NCBI RefSeq assembly: GCF_004369225.1
Contig: NZ_QFFZ01000037.1
Span: 1-36,866, forward strand
Source of the DNA: Pelotomaculum propionicicum
GTDB lineage: Bacteria; Bacillota; Desulfotomaculia; Desulfotomaculales; Pelotomaculaceae
Reading direction: 5' to 3'
DNA length: 36,866 bases
Position 1 is the first letter of the stretch; each line of letters starts with the position of its first letter. The notes beneath the pieces are model-generated. The model had not been told where the DNA came from and did no database searches. It was given only the letters and a program-made list of their open reading frames with translations. Below, one piece after another: positions 25,540 through 34,712 of the stretch. A program made the translations under genes and the position numbers.

Positions 25540-25560
25540 GCTTGGGGTATATTACCAAGC
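25540..25560. promoter_or_regulatory. Dyad GCTTGG-N9-CCAAGC upstream of dnaK
   Basis: A perfect six-pair inverted repeat lies 50 bp before the dnaK start. It shares CTTG...CAAG ends with the HAIR element bound by HspR (CTTGAGT-N7-ACTCAAG), but its spacing is two bases shorter and the inner bases differ. It is a candidate heat-shock operator by position only. Confidence 0.45.
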
Positions 25561-25566
25561 AACGTG

Positions 25567-25584
25567 GGAATAATTAATTATTCC
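25567..25584. promoter_or_regulatory. Perfect 18-bp palindrome upstream of dnaK
   Basis: GGAATAATTAATTATTCC is self-complementary over its whole length and lies 25 bp before the ATG, in the probable leader. It could be an operator or an mRNA hairpin. It is unrelated to the CIRCE sequence. Confidence 0.45.
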
Positions 25585-25609
25585 TAATGACATTGAGGAG
25601 GTTTGAGCT

Positions 25610-27490
25610 ATGGGAAAAACTGTAGGCATTGACCTAGGGACCACCAACTCCGTTATTGCGGTTATGGAAGGGGGCAAGCCGACTGTAATAGTCAATACCG
25701 AAGGTGATCGCACAACTCCTTCGGTTGTGGCTTTTAAAGATGACGGAGAAAGACTGGCAGGTAAAGTTGCCCGGCGCCAGTCTGTTTTAAATCCTGAAAA
25801 TACACTGTACTCAGTGAAGCGCTTTATCGGCCGGCGCTATTCAGAGGTGACCGATGAGAGAAAGCTTGTTCCTTATAAGGTAACATCAGGCCCCAATGAC
25901 GCTGTGCGCTTTGATATCCGCGGCAAAAAGATGGCGCCGGAGGAAATCTCGGCGCTGGTCCTGCGCAAGCTGGTGGATGACGCGGCCAAGTACCTGGGTG
26001 AAAAGGTTACTGACGCGGTGATTACCGTACCGGCTTACTTTAACGACGCCCAGCGTAGCGCCACCAAAGACGCCGGTAAAATTGCCGGCCTTAACGTGCT
26101 GCGCATTATCAACGAGCCTACCGCGGCAGCCCTGGCCTATGGGCTGGATAAAAAGTCCAATGAAACAATCATGGTTTTCGACCTGGGCGGCGGGACTTTT
26201 GATGTGTCAATCCTGGAAGTAGGGGACGGAGTTTTTGAAGTAAAGTCAACCAATGGTGATACCCACCTGGGGGGCGACAATTTTGACAAAGAAATTGTTG
26301 ACTGGCTCGCCAATGAGTTTAAGAAGGACCACGGCATTGACCTGCGCAATGACAAGCAGGCCCTGCAGCGATTGATCGAGGCCGCGGAAAAAGCTAAAAT
26401 GGAGCTGTCCACGACCCTGGAGACTCAGATCAACCTGCCTTTTATCACTGCCGACGCCAACGGGCCAAAACACCTTGACACAAAATTAACCCGGGCGAAA
26501 TTTGACGACCTGACGGCCCACCTGGTGGAGCGCTGCCGCGGTCCGGTAAAAGCAGCCCTGGCTGACGCGAAGCTGTCGGAGAAGGACATTGACGAGGTCA
26601 TTCTGGTCGGCGGGTCAACCCGTATCCCTGCTGTGCAAAAACTGGTCCGCCAGCTGACCGGCGGCAAAGACCCGCATATGGGAGTCAACCCTGATGAAGT
26701 GGTAGCTGTGGGCGCCGCCATTCAAGGGGGTGTGCTGGCAGGGGAAGTGAAAGACGTCCTCCTGCTGGACGTCACACCTCTTTCTCTGGGCGTGGAAACT
26801 TTAGGCGGTGTCATGTCCAGGATTATCGAGCGCAATACCACTATTCCCGTACGGCGCAGCCAGATCTTCAGCACTGCCGAAGACAGCCAGCCGGCGGTGG
26901 ATATCAACGTCCTGCAGGGTGAGCGGGAAATGGCCAGGGATAACCGCTCCCTGGGACAGTTCAAACTTGACGGTATTCCCGCGGCGCCCAGAGGCATACC
27001 GCAAATTGAGGTAACCTTCGATATTGACGCCAACGGCATCCTGAAAGTCAGCGCCAGGGACAAGGGCACAGGCAAGGAGCAGACTATTACCATCAGCGGT
27101 TCCACCAACCTGAACAAGTCTGAGATCGACCGCATGGTGCATGAAGCGGAGATTCACGCGGCCGAAGACAAAAAGCATAAAGAAGAAATAGAAGCGCGCA
27201 ATGAGGCTGATTCTCTGGCCTATCAGGTCGAACGCCAGCTCAAAGACCTGGGCGACAAAGTGCCGGTGCACGAAAAGGCACGTGTGGAACAGCTGCTGGG
27301 CGATCTGAAAACGGCTTTAAAAGAAAACGCTCCTATTGACCGCATTCGTACCCTGCAGGGCGACCTGCAGCAGGCAGCCTACTCACTTTCCCAGTCCGCT
27401 TACCAGCAGGCTGGCGGGGGGCCTGCCGGGGGAAGCGCCGGGCCGCCGCACGGTGAAGACGTGGTGGACGCCGAGTTTGAGGAAAAATAG
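25610..27490 (+). CDS. dnaK: Molecular chaperone DnaK (Hsp70)
   Basis: This 626-residue chaperone has the ATPase start [17 protein letters not shown] (~5-21), [39 protein letters not shown], the phosphate loop [15 protein letters not shown], and [17 protein letters not shown]. The linker [19 protein letters not shown] (~380-398) leads to the substrate-binding domain and a helical lid. The tail ends [16 protein letters not shown], the usual EEVD-like bacterial terminus. GAGGAGG precedes the ATG. It is first of a four-gene unit with grpE, dnaJ and a CbpM/HspR-like gene. No CIRCE inverted repeat or hrcA gene is present, unlike the standard Bacillota hrcA-grpE-dnaK-dnaJ operon, so this may be a second chaperone locus. 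Confidence 0.96.
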   Translation: MGKTVGIDLGTTNSVIAVMEGGKPTVIVNTEGDRTTPSVVAFKDDGERLAGKVARRQSVLNPENTLYSVKRFIGRRYSEVTDERKLVPYKVTSGPNDAVRFDIRGKKMAPEEISALVLRKLVDDAAKYLGEKVTDAVITVPAYFNDAQRSATKDAGKIAGLNVLRIINEPTAAALAYGLDKKSNETIMVFDLGGGTFDVSILEVGDGVFEVKSTNGDTHLGGDNFDKEIVDWLANEFKKDHGIDLRNDKQALQRLIEAAEKAKMELSTTLETQINLPFITADANGPKHLDTKLTRAKFDDLTAHLVERCRGPVKAALADAKLSEKDIDEVILVGGSTRIPAVQKLVRQLTGGKDPHMGVNPDEVVAVGAAIQGGVLAGEVKDVLLLDVTPLSLGVETLGGVMSRIIERNTTIPVRRSQIFSTAEDSQPAVDINVLQGEREMARDNRSLGQFKLDGIPAAPRGIPQIEVTFDIDANGILKVSARDKGTGKEQTITISGSTNLNKSEIDRMVHEAEIHAAEDKKHKEEIEARNEADSLAYQVERQLKDLGDKVPVHEKARVEQLLGDLKTALKENAPIDRIRTLQGDLQQAAYSLSQSAYQQAGGGPAGGSAGPPHGEDVVDAEFEEK

Positions 27491-27514
27491 AGCTAAACTG
27501 TCAGGAGGGCAACG

Positions 27515-27997
27515 ATGAGCAGACAGGAAAGCGATACGCCGCAGGATGAAATTTTAAGCCTGCGCAAGGAACTGCAGGAGGAAAAAAACCGCCACCTGCG
27601 GACCCTGGCTGATTTCGACAACTACCGCAAGCGGGTGGAGCGGGACATAGAGGCCAACTCCACCCGCGGCAAAAAGGAATTAATAAAGGAACTTATCGCC
27701 GTCCTGGACAATTTTGAAAGGGCTTTTGCACAAATCGAGGATGAACAGGTGAAGCAGGGCTTGCAAATGGTCTACCAGCAGCTTTTCAGCCTGCTCCAGC
27801 GTCACGGGCTGGAAGTAATCGAGAGCCTGGGCAAGCCATTTGACCCCTGCGAGCATGAGGGTATCGGTTATTTGGAAAATCTGAATATCCTGCCGGGCCA
27901 CGTAGCCGGGGAACTGTCCCGCGGCTACCGTTTTGGCGGCAGCCTGCTGCGGCCGGCCCGGGTTATGGTAGCGAAAAGGCCGGTGAGAATTGAATGA
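27515..27997 (+). CDS. grpE: Nucleotide exchange factor GrpE
   Basis: The 160-residue protein begins with a long coiled-coil ([31 protein letters not shown], ~15-45), the GrpE dimerisation helix with its conserved [10 protein letters not shown] four-helix segment with [12 protein letters not shown] follows. The C-terminal beta domain ([12 protein letters not shown] to [18 protein letters not shown]) contacts DnaK and opens its nucleotide cleft. It is somewhat shorter than typical (~180-200 residues) because the disordered N-terminus is brief. It starts 24 bp after dnaK with a CAGGAGGG site and overlaps dnaJ by four bases. Confidence 0.94.
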   Translation: MSRQESDTPQDEILSLRKELQEEKNRHLRTLADFDNYRKRVERDIEANSTRGKKELIKELIAVLDNFERAFAQIEDEQVKQGLQMVYQQLFSLLQRHGLEVIESLGKPFDPCEHEGIGYLENLNILPGHVAGELSRGYRFGGSLLRPARVMVAKRPVRIE

Positions 27998-28986
27998 GTG
28001 TCGCATTTCGTGACTACTATGAAATTTTAGGCGTCAGCCGCGGCGCCACGGAAAAAGAGATAAAAACAGCATACCGCAAGCTGGCCCGCAAATGGCACCC
28101 GGACCTGCACACCGGTAAGGATAAAGAGGCAGCGGAAGAAAAAATCAAGCAGATCAATGAAGCTTACGAGGTTTTAAGCGATAAAGAAAAACGGGAGAAG
28201 TACGACAGGCTGGGAGCCAACTGGCGGGACGGCCAGGATTTCCAGCCGCCTCCCGATATGGACGGTTTTCACTTTTATACCAGCCAAGGTGGCGGGGCAG
28301 GAGGTTTCAGCGACTTTTTTGAAACCCTTTTTGGCGGCGGTTCACCTTTCGGGCGCTCGGCCAGAACAACCCGGCGCGCCGGGCCCGTGCGCGGCGGGGA
28401 TGTGGAAAGTGAACTGGAACTGACACTGGAAGAAGCTTACAGGGGCGGGGAGAAATCACTGCGGATTTCTACCAGGGAAACATGTCAGGTTTGTGGCGGA
28501 ACAGGGATAAACAATAACACCTTTTGCCGCAGGTGCGGCGGGACCGGGGAAACGGCAGGCTATAAAACCCTGACGGTAAAGATCCCGCATGGTGTCCACG
28601 AAGGCAGCCGGATCCGCCTGAAAGGACAGGGAAGCGAGGGCTTAAGCGGGGGGGCGGCAGGCGACCTTTATCTCAAGGTAAAACTCCTGCCCCACTCTGT
28701 CTTCAAGGTGAAAGATGAAGACCTGGAAACCGAGGTTGTTTTGCGGCCGGAACAGGCCGTGCTGGGCGATCAGGTATCTGTACCCACTCTGGACGGGCCG
28801 GTTCTGATGAAAGTGCCGCCGGGTGTCCGGGCTGGTAAAAAACTGCGCCTGCGCGGCAAAGGTTTGCCTCATCATAAGGGGCGCGGCGATGAATATGTAA
28901 TAATAAGAATCGATATCCCTGAGCGCCTCACAGAAGAAGAAGAGAAACTATACCGGCAGTTGGCAGTACTGCGGAAAGGGGTGTGA
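27994..28986 (+). CDS. DnaJ/CbpA-type J-domain co-chaperone with a reduced zinc region
   Basis: The 330-residue co-chaperone has a J domain at residues ~7-72 with HPD at 35-37. A Gly/Phe-rich linker (~90-125) follows, and then the two beta domains for client binding ([50 protein letters not shown]). Only two Cys-x-x-Cys-x-Gly-x-Gly units are present (Cys164/167 and Cys178/181) instead of the four of standard DnaJ. It is thus intermediate between type I DnaJ and the zinc-free CbpA type. It would deliver substrates to the DnaK encoded upstream. GrpE upstream and the CbpM-like gene downstream both overlap it by a few bases. Confidence 0.9.
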   Translation: MSVAFRDYYEILGVSRGATEKEIKTAYRKLARKWHPDLHTGKDKEAAEEKIKQINEAYEVLSDKEKREKYDRLGANWRDGQDFQPPPDMDGFHFYTSQGGGAGGFSDFFETLFGGGSPFGRSARTTRRAGPVRGGDVESELELTLEEAYRGGEKSLRISTRETCQVCGGTGINNNTFCRRCGGTGETAGYKTLTVKIPHGVHEGSRIRLKGQGSEGLSGGAAGDLYLKVKLLPHSVFKVKDEDLETEVVLRPEQAVLGDQVSVPTLDGPVLMKVPPGVRAGKKLRLRGKGLPHHKGRGDEYVIIRIDIPERLTEEEEKLYRQLAVLRKGV

Positions 28987-29288
28987 CGGTGGTGAAAAAA
29001 TATTATCTTCAGATTTACCGCCACACTCTTAATACAGGCGAAGAAGAAGCCTGGGTTGATCTGAACAGCCTGTCCATACATCCGGAACTGGCCCTGCGCC
29101 TGGCTGAATACGGTGTGGTGGAGATAAAACAAGGCCGCGTAAGGTTAAGTCACGCCGCACGTCTCATAAAGCTGCAGCGGCTGCGCTCCAATCTCAGTGT
29201 GAATTTAAGCGGTGCGGCAATAATCCTGGATTTGCTGGAGAGAATCGAGGCGCTCCAGGAGGAAGTGGACCGTCTAAAAAGGAGATAG
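28983..29288 (+). CDS. CbpM/HspR-like small MerR-fold protein of the chaperone operon
   Basis: This 101-residue protein starts at GTG 28983, overlapping the dnaJ stop. [22 protein letters not shown] is a MerR-type first helix-turn-helix. [20 protein letters not shown] and [26 protein letters not shown] match both CbpM, which inhibits CbpA by binding its J domain, and HspR, the repressor of actinobacterial dnaK operons, which share this fold. The INLAG/VNLSG motif and the C-terminal helix are shared by both. Which role applies cannot be told from sequence: CbpM-like control of the DnaJ protein, HspR-like repression of the operon, or both. A terminator follows, closing the operon. Confidence 0.8.
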   Translation: MTVVKKYYLQIYRHTLNTGEEEAWVDLNSLSIHPELALRLAEYGVVEIKQGRVRLSHAARLIKLQRLRSNLSVNLSGAAIILDLLERIEALQEEVDRLKRR

Positions 29289-29312
29289 CTGACAGCATAT
29301 TTGATCAAAATA

Positions 29313-29347
29313 GTCGTGGGCCTAAATGGCCCGCGACCGTTTTTTAT
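29313..29347 (+). terminator. Rho-independent terminator of the dnaK operon
   Basis: GTCGTGGGCC (29313-29322) pairs with GGCCCGCGAC (29328-29337), including one G-U pair, around TAAAT. TTTTTTATC follows two bases later. Confidence 0.9.
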
Positions 29348-29373
29348 CTAAAAATTTTTTATTTTAGACATAA

Positions 29374-29380
29374 TTCGACA
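29374..29380 (-). promoter_or_regulatory. Possible Spo0A box before the PAS kinase
   Basis: TTCGACA on the plus strand is a full match to the 0A box TGTCGAA on the minus strand, 83 bp before the kinase start. A seven-base match is expected several times by chance in a window of this size, so the support is only positional. Confidence 0.25.
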
Positions 29381-29462
29381 GCATTCCCGAAGGATATATG
29401 TCAGGTAATGTATAAATAAAGCCTTTTAGATAATAAATTAACTTTTATGGAGGGAATTGCCG

Positions 29463-30842
29463 GTGCAGCGGCTTCACAGCTTATTAAGACGCCAGATAGC
29501 GCGGTTTTTTGGTGATTCCTTTGCTATCCCCGAGGGTTGGCAAGGATTCTTCGACGCAGTCAACAGCGCTTACTGTGAATCGGACGCTGACCGGGACATG
29601 CTGACCATGGCAATTGAGCTCAGCTCCCAGGAACTGATGCAGGCCAACTACGAATTAAGAAAAAGCGAGCTGCGCTTCCGCCTTCTCTATGAAAGCTCTC
29701 CCGTACCCTACCAGTCGCTGGACAGTAACGGCTGTTTTATCGAAGTAAACCAGGCTTTACTCGATATCCTCGGCTACAAGCGCCATGAGATCATCGGCCG
29801 TCAGTTCAGCGACATCATGACCCCGGCCAGCAATGATTTGTTTCAGCGACTTTTCCCTCGTTATAAGGAATGCGGCACCCTGCGCGACGCGGAATATGAA
29901 TTAGTTTGTAAGAACGGCGCCCTGATCAATGTGCTGCTGGACGGCAAGGTGAGCTACAACCCGGATGGGTCTTTCAAACAAACCAACTGTATTTGGAGAG
30001 ACATCACTGAACAAAAAAAGATGGAGGACGAGCTTTGGAAATACCGTGAACACCTGGAAGATATGGTAAAAGAGCGGACCGCCGAGCTGAAAACGGCTAA
30101 CGAGCAACTTCAGAGGGAAATGAAAGAGCGCAAGCAAATGGAAAAGGAAATGGCCCGGCTGGACCGGCTCAACCTGGTAGGAGAAATGGCAGCCGGTATC
30201 GGGCATGAAATCAGAAACCCGATGACTACCGTCAAGGGCTTGCTGCAGCTGCTCAGTGACAAGGAAGAGTGCGCCGGGTATAAAGAATATTTCAATTTAA
30301 TGATAGATGAGCTGAACAGGGCTAATTCCATAATTACAGAGTACCTTTCTCTGGCCAAAAACAGAATGGTTGAACTAAAAAACCGGAACCTCAACCATAT
30401 AGTTACGGCCATATCGCCTTTGATTGAGGCTGAGGGCAGGGTTACCGACAAACATATCTCAATTGAACTGCAGGATATTCCTGACCTTCCTCTAGACGAA
30501 AAGGAGATTCGCCAGTTAATCTTCAACCTTGCTCTCAACGGCCTGGAAGCAATGGTGCCGGGCGGGATACTGCTGATAAGGACTTTTCAGGAGGACGGCG
30601 CAGTGGTTTTGGCGGTACGGGATCTTGGCAAGGGTATAGAACCGGCTGTGCTGGAAAAGATCGGCACACCTTTCTTCACTACTAAAGATAACGGCACAGG
30701 ACTGGGCCTGGCTGTCTGCTACAGTATCGCGGCCAGCCATAATGCGAAAATTGACGTAGAGACCGGCACCACGGGAACTACATTCTACGTTAGGTTTCTA
30801 ACGCCGTCCCCACTGCTTGACTGTCCCCGAATTACTTCCTGA
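29463..30842 (+). CDS. PAS-domain sensor histidine kinase, sporulation-kinase-like
   Basis: The start is taken at GTG 29463, eight bases after GGAGGG; a TTG at 29457 would be too close. The 459-residue protein is cytoplasmic. One PAS domain (~70-185: FRLLYESSPVPYQSLDSNGCF to WRDITEQKKMEDE) is followed by a coiled coil (EDMVKERTAELKTANEQLQR). The phospho-acceptor helix GEMAAGIGHEIRNPMTTVKGLLQLL carries its His in GHEIRNP. The ATPase domain has LIFNLALNGLEAM, DLGKGIEPAVLEKIGTPFFTTK and GTGLGLAVCYSI. The GHEIRNP-TTVKG wording resembles the KinA-KinE sporulation kinases. There is no partner response regulator next to it, as with those orphans. Its signal is unknown. Confidence 0.88.
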   Translation: MQRLHSLLRRQIARFFGDSFAIPEGWQGFFDAVNSAYCESDADRDMLTMAIELSSQELMQANYELRKSELRFRLLYESSPVPYQSLDSNGCFIEVNQALLDILGYKRHEIIGRQFSDIMTPASNDLFQRLFPRYKECGTLRDAEYELVCKNGALINVLLDGKVSYNPDGSFKQTNCIWRDITEQKKMEDELWKYREHLEDMVKERTAELKTANEQLQREMKERKQMEKEMARLDRLNLVGEMAAGIGHEIRNPMTTVKGLLQLLSDKEECAGYKEYFNLMIDELNRANSIITEYLSLAKNRMVELKNRNLNHIVTAISPLIEAEGRVTDKHISIELQDIPDLPLDEKEIRQLIFNLALNGLEAMVPGGILLIRTFQEDGAVVLAVRDLGKGIEPAVLEKIGTPFFTTKDNGTGLGLAVCYSIAASHNAKIDVETGTTGTTFYVRFLTPSPLLDCPRITS

Positions 30843-30954
30843 ACAACCATCGTTTAGCAGCTATGCCAAAAAAGGATATCAGAAAACTCCGGCGAAGATC
30901 AGCAACAAGAACTGTCAATTTTATTTAATAGCCCCAGGAAGGGAGGTAAATGGC

Positions 30955-32175
30955 TTGAAAGTGGTAATTGTCGGCAACAGCGCGGCAGGCATCGCGGCGG
31001 CGGAAAACCTTCGCAGCCTGGAGCCGCTGGCTGAAATCACAGTGCTGTCGCAGGAAAATCACCCCTCCTACTCCCGCTGCCTGATTGCCGAAATTGTGGC
31101 GGGCGCCGTCTTTGACTCCATCCGCTACCGCCCGGACTCATTTTTTGAAGAAAGGAATATCAATTTGATCCGGGGTGTGCGGGTGCATTCAGTCAATCAC
31201 GCCAGTAGCACGGTTTCTTTCGGGGAGGAGAAAGAAGCCTCTTACGACAAGCTGCTTGTGGCAACCGGGTCGCGGCCGGTCAGACTTGGAGTCGCTGGCG
31301 AGGAACTGGACGGCGTTTTTGTCCTGCGAAGTTATGACCAGGCTGAGTTGATCAGCAGGTGTGCGGCGGCGGCAAATGATGCTGTTGTGATAGGCGGCGG
31401 GCTGGTTGGACTGAAAGCAGCCTATGCTCTGCGCAGGCGGGGCTTGCCAGTGACGGTACTGGTTAAAAGCAGTCACCTGTTAACTCGTCAGTTGGATGCC
31501 TTAAGCGCCGCGATGGTGGAAAAGGAACTGCGGGAGGCGGGGATTAGTTTTATCTACGGCCAGAATCCAGTTGGATTCAAATGTGGAGCCGACCCAAAAG
31601 CGTTGGGGTTTGTGGTTTTGGAAGACGGGCGGGAAATACCGGCCGGCCTGGCCCTGGTAGCCAAAGGAGTCAGCCCCAACGCCGAACTGGTGCGTGAGGC
31701 CGGGGGCGAAATCTCCTCAGGAATAAAAGTAAACGCATTTATGGAAACAAGCCTGCCAAATGTTTACGCGGCGGGAGACTGCATTGAAGTCACAGACTGC
31801 GTTACCGGGCGGCAGACGCCTTCAGCGTTGTGGACACTGGCCGTGGAGCAGGGCCGCTATGCCGCCATTAATATGGCCGGCAGGCAGAAAGCCTACCCGG
31901 ACCCTCTGACCCGGTTGAACGCCGCCCAGTTTGGCAGGCTTCCCTTTGTTTCTGTAGGCGCCATGGAGGAAGGCGAAGAGTTTTTGACCTGGCAAAAAGA
32001 AGGCAGGGTTTACCAAAAGCTGGCCATCCGGGAAGACAGGCTGGTTGGTTTTATTATGGTCGGTTTGATCGAACAGGCTGGTGTTTTTACTTCTTTAATC
32101 AAAAGCAAGCGGCCCCTGGGCAACTTAAGGGGCGACTTTTTGCAGGGCAAGGTTTCTGCGGCAAATTTAATTTGA
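30955..32175 (+). CDS. FAD-dependent NAD(P) oxidoreductase of the CO dehydrogenase cluster
   Basis: The start is TTG 30955: GGGAGG lies just upstream and the FAD motif then begins at residue 2. The 406-residue protein has a dinucleotide fold VVIVGNSAAGIAAAENL (~3-19) for FAD, SYSRCLIAEIVAG, KLLVATGSRPVRLG (~98-111), a second fold AVVIGGGLVGLKAAYAL (~142-158) for NAD(P)H, and the FAD-ribityl segment NVYAAGDCIEV (~263-273). The nearest families are rubredoxin/nitrite-reductase-type flavoproteins, known as FNOR when linked to CooS-CooF. It stands 30 bp before cooS with no terminator between. It probably takes electrons from CooF to reduce NAD(P), or delivers them to another acceptor. Confidence 0.85.
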   Translation: MKVVIVGNSAAGIAAAENLRSLEPLAEITVLSQENHPSYSRCLIAEIVAGAVFDSIRYRPDSFFEERNINLIRGVRVHSVNHASSTVSFGEEKEASYDKLLVATGSRPVRLGVAGEELDGVFVLRSYDQAELISRCAAAANDAVVIGGGLVGLKAAYALRRRGLPVTVLVKSSHLLTRQLDALSAAMVEKELREAGISFIYGQNPVGFKCGADPKALGFVVLEDGREIPAGLALVAKGVSPNAELVREAGGEISSGIKVNAFMETSLPNVYAAGDCIEVTDCVTGRQTPSALWTLAVEQGRYAAINMAGRQKAYPDPLTRLNAAQFGRLPFVSVGAMEEGEEFLTWQKEGRVYQKLAIREDRLVGFIMVGLIEQAGVFTSLIKSKRPLGNLRGDFLQGKVSAANLI

Positions 32176-32205
32176 TTATTTAACTTATTTTGGGGAGGGA
32201 TATTT

Positions 32206-34110
32206 ATGAGGTCCAGAGACAGCGCTGTTAGCCTGATGCTGGAAGCTGCGCAAAAGGAAGCGATAGAAACCACCTGGGACCGGTTGGATGCCCAACTGCC
32301 TCAGTGCGGTTTTGGTGAGCTGGGTGTTTGCTGCCGCCACTGTATGCAGGGACCCTGCCGGATCAGTCCCTTTGAGGACGGGCCCCAGCGGGGTATTTGC
32401 GGCGCCACTGCGGACACCATGGTGGCCAGGGGGCTGGTCAGGGCCATAGCCGCGGGTGCGGCGGCTCATTCGGGCCACGCCAAACACCTGGCGCATACCC
32501 TGCATAAGTGGGTAAAGGGCCAGGCGCCGGACTACAATGTGAAAAATGAGGCCAAGCTCCGGGCGGTTGCCGCCAGGCAGGGGATTTCCGCCGACGGGCT
32601 GAGTGTTCGTGAACTGGCGGCTAAAGTAGTGGCGTCGGTATTCAGCCAGTTTGCCGAGGGAGAGGAGCCTCTGGCCTGGGCGGGCGCCACCGTCACCACC
32701 GGGAGGGTCGAAGCCCTGGCTAAACTAGGTGCGCTGCCTGTCGGCATAGACAGCAGCATCGCGGAAATGATGCACCGTACCCACCTTGGCGTGGACGCCG
32801 ACCCGGTCAATTTGCTGCTGGGCGGGATCAGCTGCGCCATTGCCGACTACACCGGCTGCCATATCGGCACCGACCTTGCCGATATCCTCTTCGGCACCCC
32901 GGTGCCTGTAGTGAGCGAGGCCAACATGGGTGTGCTGAAGGAGAACTCGGTCAATATCGCCGTGCACGGGCACAATCCGGTACTCTCAGAAGTAATTGTG
33001 CGCATTGCCGGGGAAATGCAGGATGAGGCCAAAGCGGCCGGGGCAGACGGCATCGTCCTGGTCGGCATCTGCTGCACCGGTAATGAGGTGTTAATGAGGC
33101 ACGGCATACCTCCCGTGACGCACGGAGTTTCCCAGGAACTGCCGATCCTGACCGGCGCCCTGGATGCTATTGTCGTCGATTACCAGTGTGTTTATCCATC
33201 TATTGTAGAAGTGGCCCGCTGTTACGGCACCAAGGTGATTACCACCATGAGCATTGCCAAAATCCAGGGCTCCACACATCTGGAATTCGTAGAAGAAGAC
33301 GCGGCAGGGAAAGCCAAAGAAATTATCGGAGTCGCCATTGAAGCATTCAAGGCCCGTAAAGGCAGGCCGGTCAACATTCCGCAGGTTAAAAGCAAGGTTG
33401 TGGCTGGATTTTCAGTGGAGGCCATAGTTGCCGCGCTGGCCAAGCTGGATGCGGCAGATCCTCTGAAACCGGTTATCGATAATATCGTGAACGGTAATAT
33501 CCAGGGCGTCGTACTTTTTGCCGGCTGCAATAATGTCAAAGTGCCCCAGGATCACAACTACCTGGTGATGGCGGAGGAACTGGCCAAAAGGGACGTGCTC
33601 CTGCTGGCTACCGGGTGCGGCGCCGGAGCTTACGCCCGGCAGGGCTTGATGACACCGGAGGCTACAGAAAAGTACGCCGGGCCGGGACTCAAAATTGTTT
33701 TAACCGCCATTGGCGAAGCCAACGGGCTGGGCGGCCCGCTGCCGCTGGTGCTCCATATGGGCTCCTGTGTGGACAATACCAGGGCGGTTGACCTTACAGT
33801 GGCCATAGCCAATAAGCTTGGCGTTGATATCGATAAGCTTCCGGTAGCGGCGTCAGCGCCGGAATTCAAGACCGAAAAAGCGGTGGCCATCGGAACCTGG
33901 GCTGTCGCGTCCGGGCTCCCGGTCCACCTGGGCCTGGTGCCGCCGGTTCTGGGCGGCCCACAGGTTACCTCCATCCTGACTGCTGGAATTAAGGACTTGT
34001 TGGGCGGTTACTTTATCGTGGAGACAGACCCGCAAAAAGCCGCGGAAAAACTGTTTGCGGCCATCCAGGAGCGCCGGGCCGGTTTGGGCCTGGGCACTCG
34101 CCAGTGGTAG
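32206..34110 (+). CDS. cooS: Anaerobic carbon monoxide dehydrogenase catalytic subunit
   Basis: This 634-residue Ni-Fe enzyme interconverts CO and CO2 as a homodimer. All cluster ligands can be placed, each at a constant offset of five residues from the well-studied Carboxydothermus CODH-II. Cys34 and Cys42 serve the bridging D cluster. Cys43, 46, 51 and 65 bind the B cluster. His256, Cys290, 328, 441, 471 and 521 bind the Ni-Fe C cluster. Lys558 matches the catalytic lysine (TEKAVAIG). The N-terminal block is FGELGVCCRHCMQGPCRISP. GGGGAGG precedes the ATG. It is flanked by a flavoprotein and a CooF ferredoxin. There is no CooC nickel-insertion ATPase and no acetyl-CoA synthase gene in the window. 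Confidence 0.97.
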   Translation: MRSRDSAVSLMLEAAQKEAIETTWDRLDAQLPQCGFGELGVCCRHCMQGPCRISPFEDGPQRGICGATADTMVARGLVRAIAAGAAAHSGHAKHLAHTLHKWVKGQAPDYNVKNEAKLRAVAARQGISADGLSVRELAAKVVASVFSQFAEGEEPLAWAGATVTTGRVEALAKLGALPVGIDSSIAEMMHRTHLGVDADPVNLLLGGISCAIADYTGCHIGTDLADILFGTPVPVVSEANMGVLKENSVNIAVHGHNPVLSEVIVRIAGEMQDEAKAAGADGIVLVGICCTGNEVLMRHGIPPVTHGVSQELPILTGALDAIVVDYQCVYPSIVEVARCYGTKVITTMSIAKIQGSTHLEFVEEDAAGKAKEIIGVAIEAFKARKGRPVNIPQVKSKVVAGFSVEAIVAALAKLDAADPLKPVIDNIVNGNIQGVVLFAGCNNVKVPQDHNYLVMAEELAKRDVLLLATGCGAGAYARQGLMTPEATEKYAGPGLKIVLTAIGEANGLGGPLPLVLHMGSCVDNTRAVDLTVAIANKLGVDIDKLPVAASAPEFKTEKAVAIGTWAVASGLPVHLGLVPPVLGGPQVTSILTAGIKDLLGGYFIVETDPQKAAEKLFAAIQERRAGLGLGTRQW

Positions 34111-34128
34111 CGGAAAGGGGATGAGCAG

Positions 34129-34632
34129 ATGACCAGGGAAGTACTGATCCGATACGATCGCTGCACCGGCTGCCGGTCCTGCGAACTGGCCTGCGCTGTA
34201 GCCCACTCCGCAAGCAAAACTCTTTTGGGGGCTATCGGCGAAGCCAAGCGGCCGCTGAAAAGGATCTTTGTCCACCAGGCCGGGGCCAAAAAAGTTCCGC
34301 TTAACTGCCGGCACTGCGGGGAAGCGCCCTGCCTGGACGCCTGCATAGCCGGGTCCATGTACCGTACGACGGAAGGCATCGTAACCAACGAAGGTGGGGA
34401 GCGCCCCTGCGTTGGCTGCTGGATGTGCGTGATGGTCTGCCCCTACGGCGTCATCCGCAGTGAGCTGAAGGAAAAACTGGCGGTAAAATGCGACCGGAAC
34501 TGCCTTGATGACGGGAAAGTGCCCGCCTGTGTGCGTGCCTGCCCCACCGGCGCCCTGGTATACGAGTCCATTGACCAGTTTGGCGAGGACAGGCGCAAGG
34601 AGTTTTTGGCTAAAGCAGTAGGCGGCCAATAA
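34129..34632 (+). CDS. cooF: CooF-type four-cluster ferredoxin subunit
   Basis: The 167-residue protein contains sixteen cysteines in four ferredoxin-like groups. They are CTGCRSCELAC (Cys12, 15, 18, 22), CRHCGEAPCLDAC, CVGCWMCVMVCP, and the final set CDRNCLDDGKVPACVRACPTG, so four [4Fe-4S] clusters are expected. This is the layout of CooF and of DMSO-reductase-type electron-transfer subunits. Directly downstream of cooS (19 bp), it should accept electrons from the CODH D/B clusters and pass them to the flavoprotein or to a hydrogenase elsewhere. There is no signal peptide, so it is cytoplasmic. A terminator follows. Confidence 0.94.
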   Translation: MTREVLIRYDRCTGCRSCELACAVAHSASKTLLGAIGEAKRPLKRIFVHQAGAKKVPLNCRHCGEAPCLDACIAGSMYRTTEGIVTNEGGERPCVGCWMCVMVCPYGVIRSELKEKLAVKCDRNCLDDGKVPACVRACPTGALVYESIDQFGEDRRKEFLAKAVGGQ

Positions 34633-34664
34633 AACAGATTTGACATGTAAAACATGTTTTCGGG

Positions 34665-34694
34665 GAGAGTCAGGGGGGACCTTGACTCTCTTTT
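34665..34694 (+). terminator. Terminator of the CO dehydrogenase operon
   Basis: GAGAGTCA (34665-34672) pairs with TGACTCTC (34683-34690), followed by TTTT. Stem of eight pairs, 33 bp after the cooF stop codon. Confidence 0.8.
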
Positions 34695-34712
34695 GTGCAA
34701 ATAGCAATGCCT

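Noticed and set aside
25454-25609. CIRCE/HrcA control of dnaK
   Set aside because: The TTAGCACTC-N9-GAGTGCTAA sequence is not present; other dyads are found instead.
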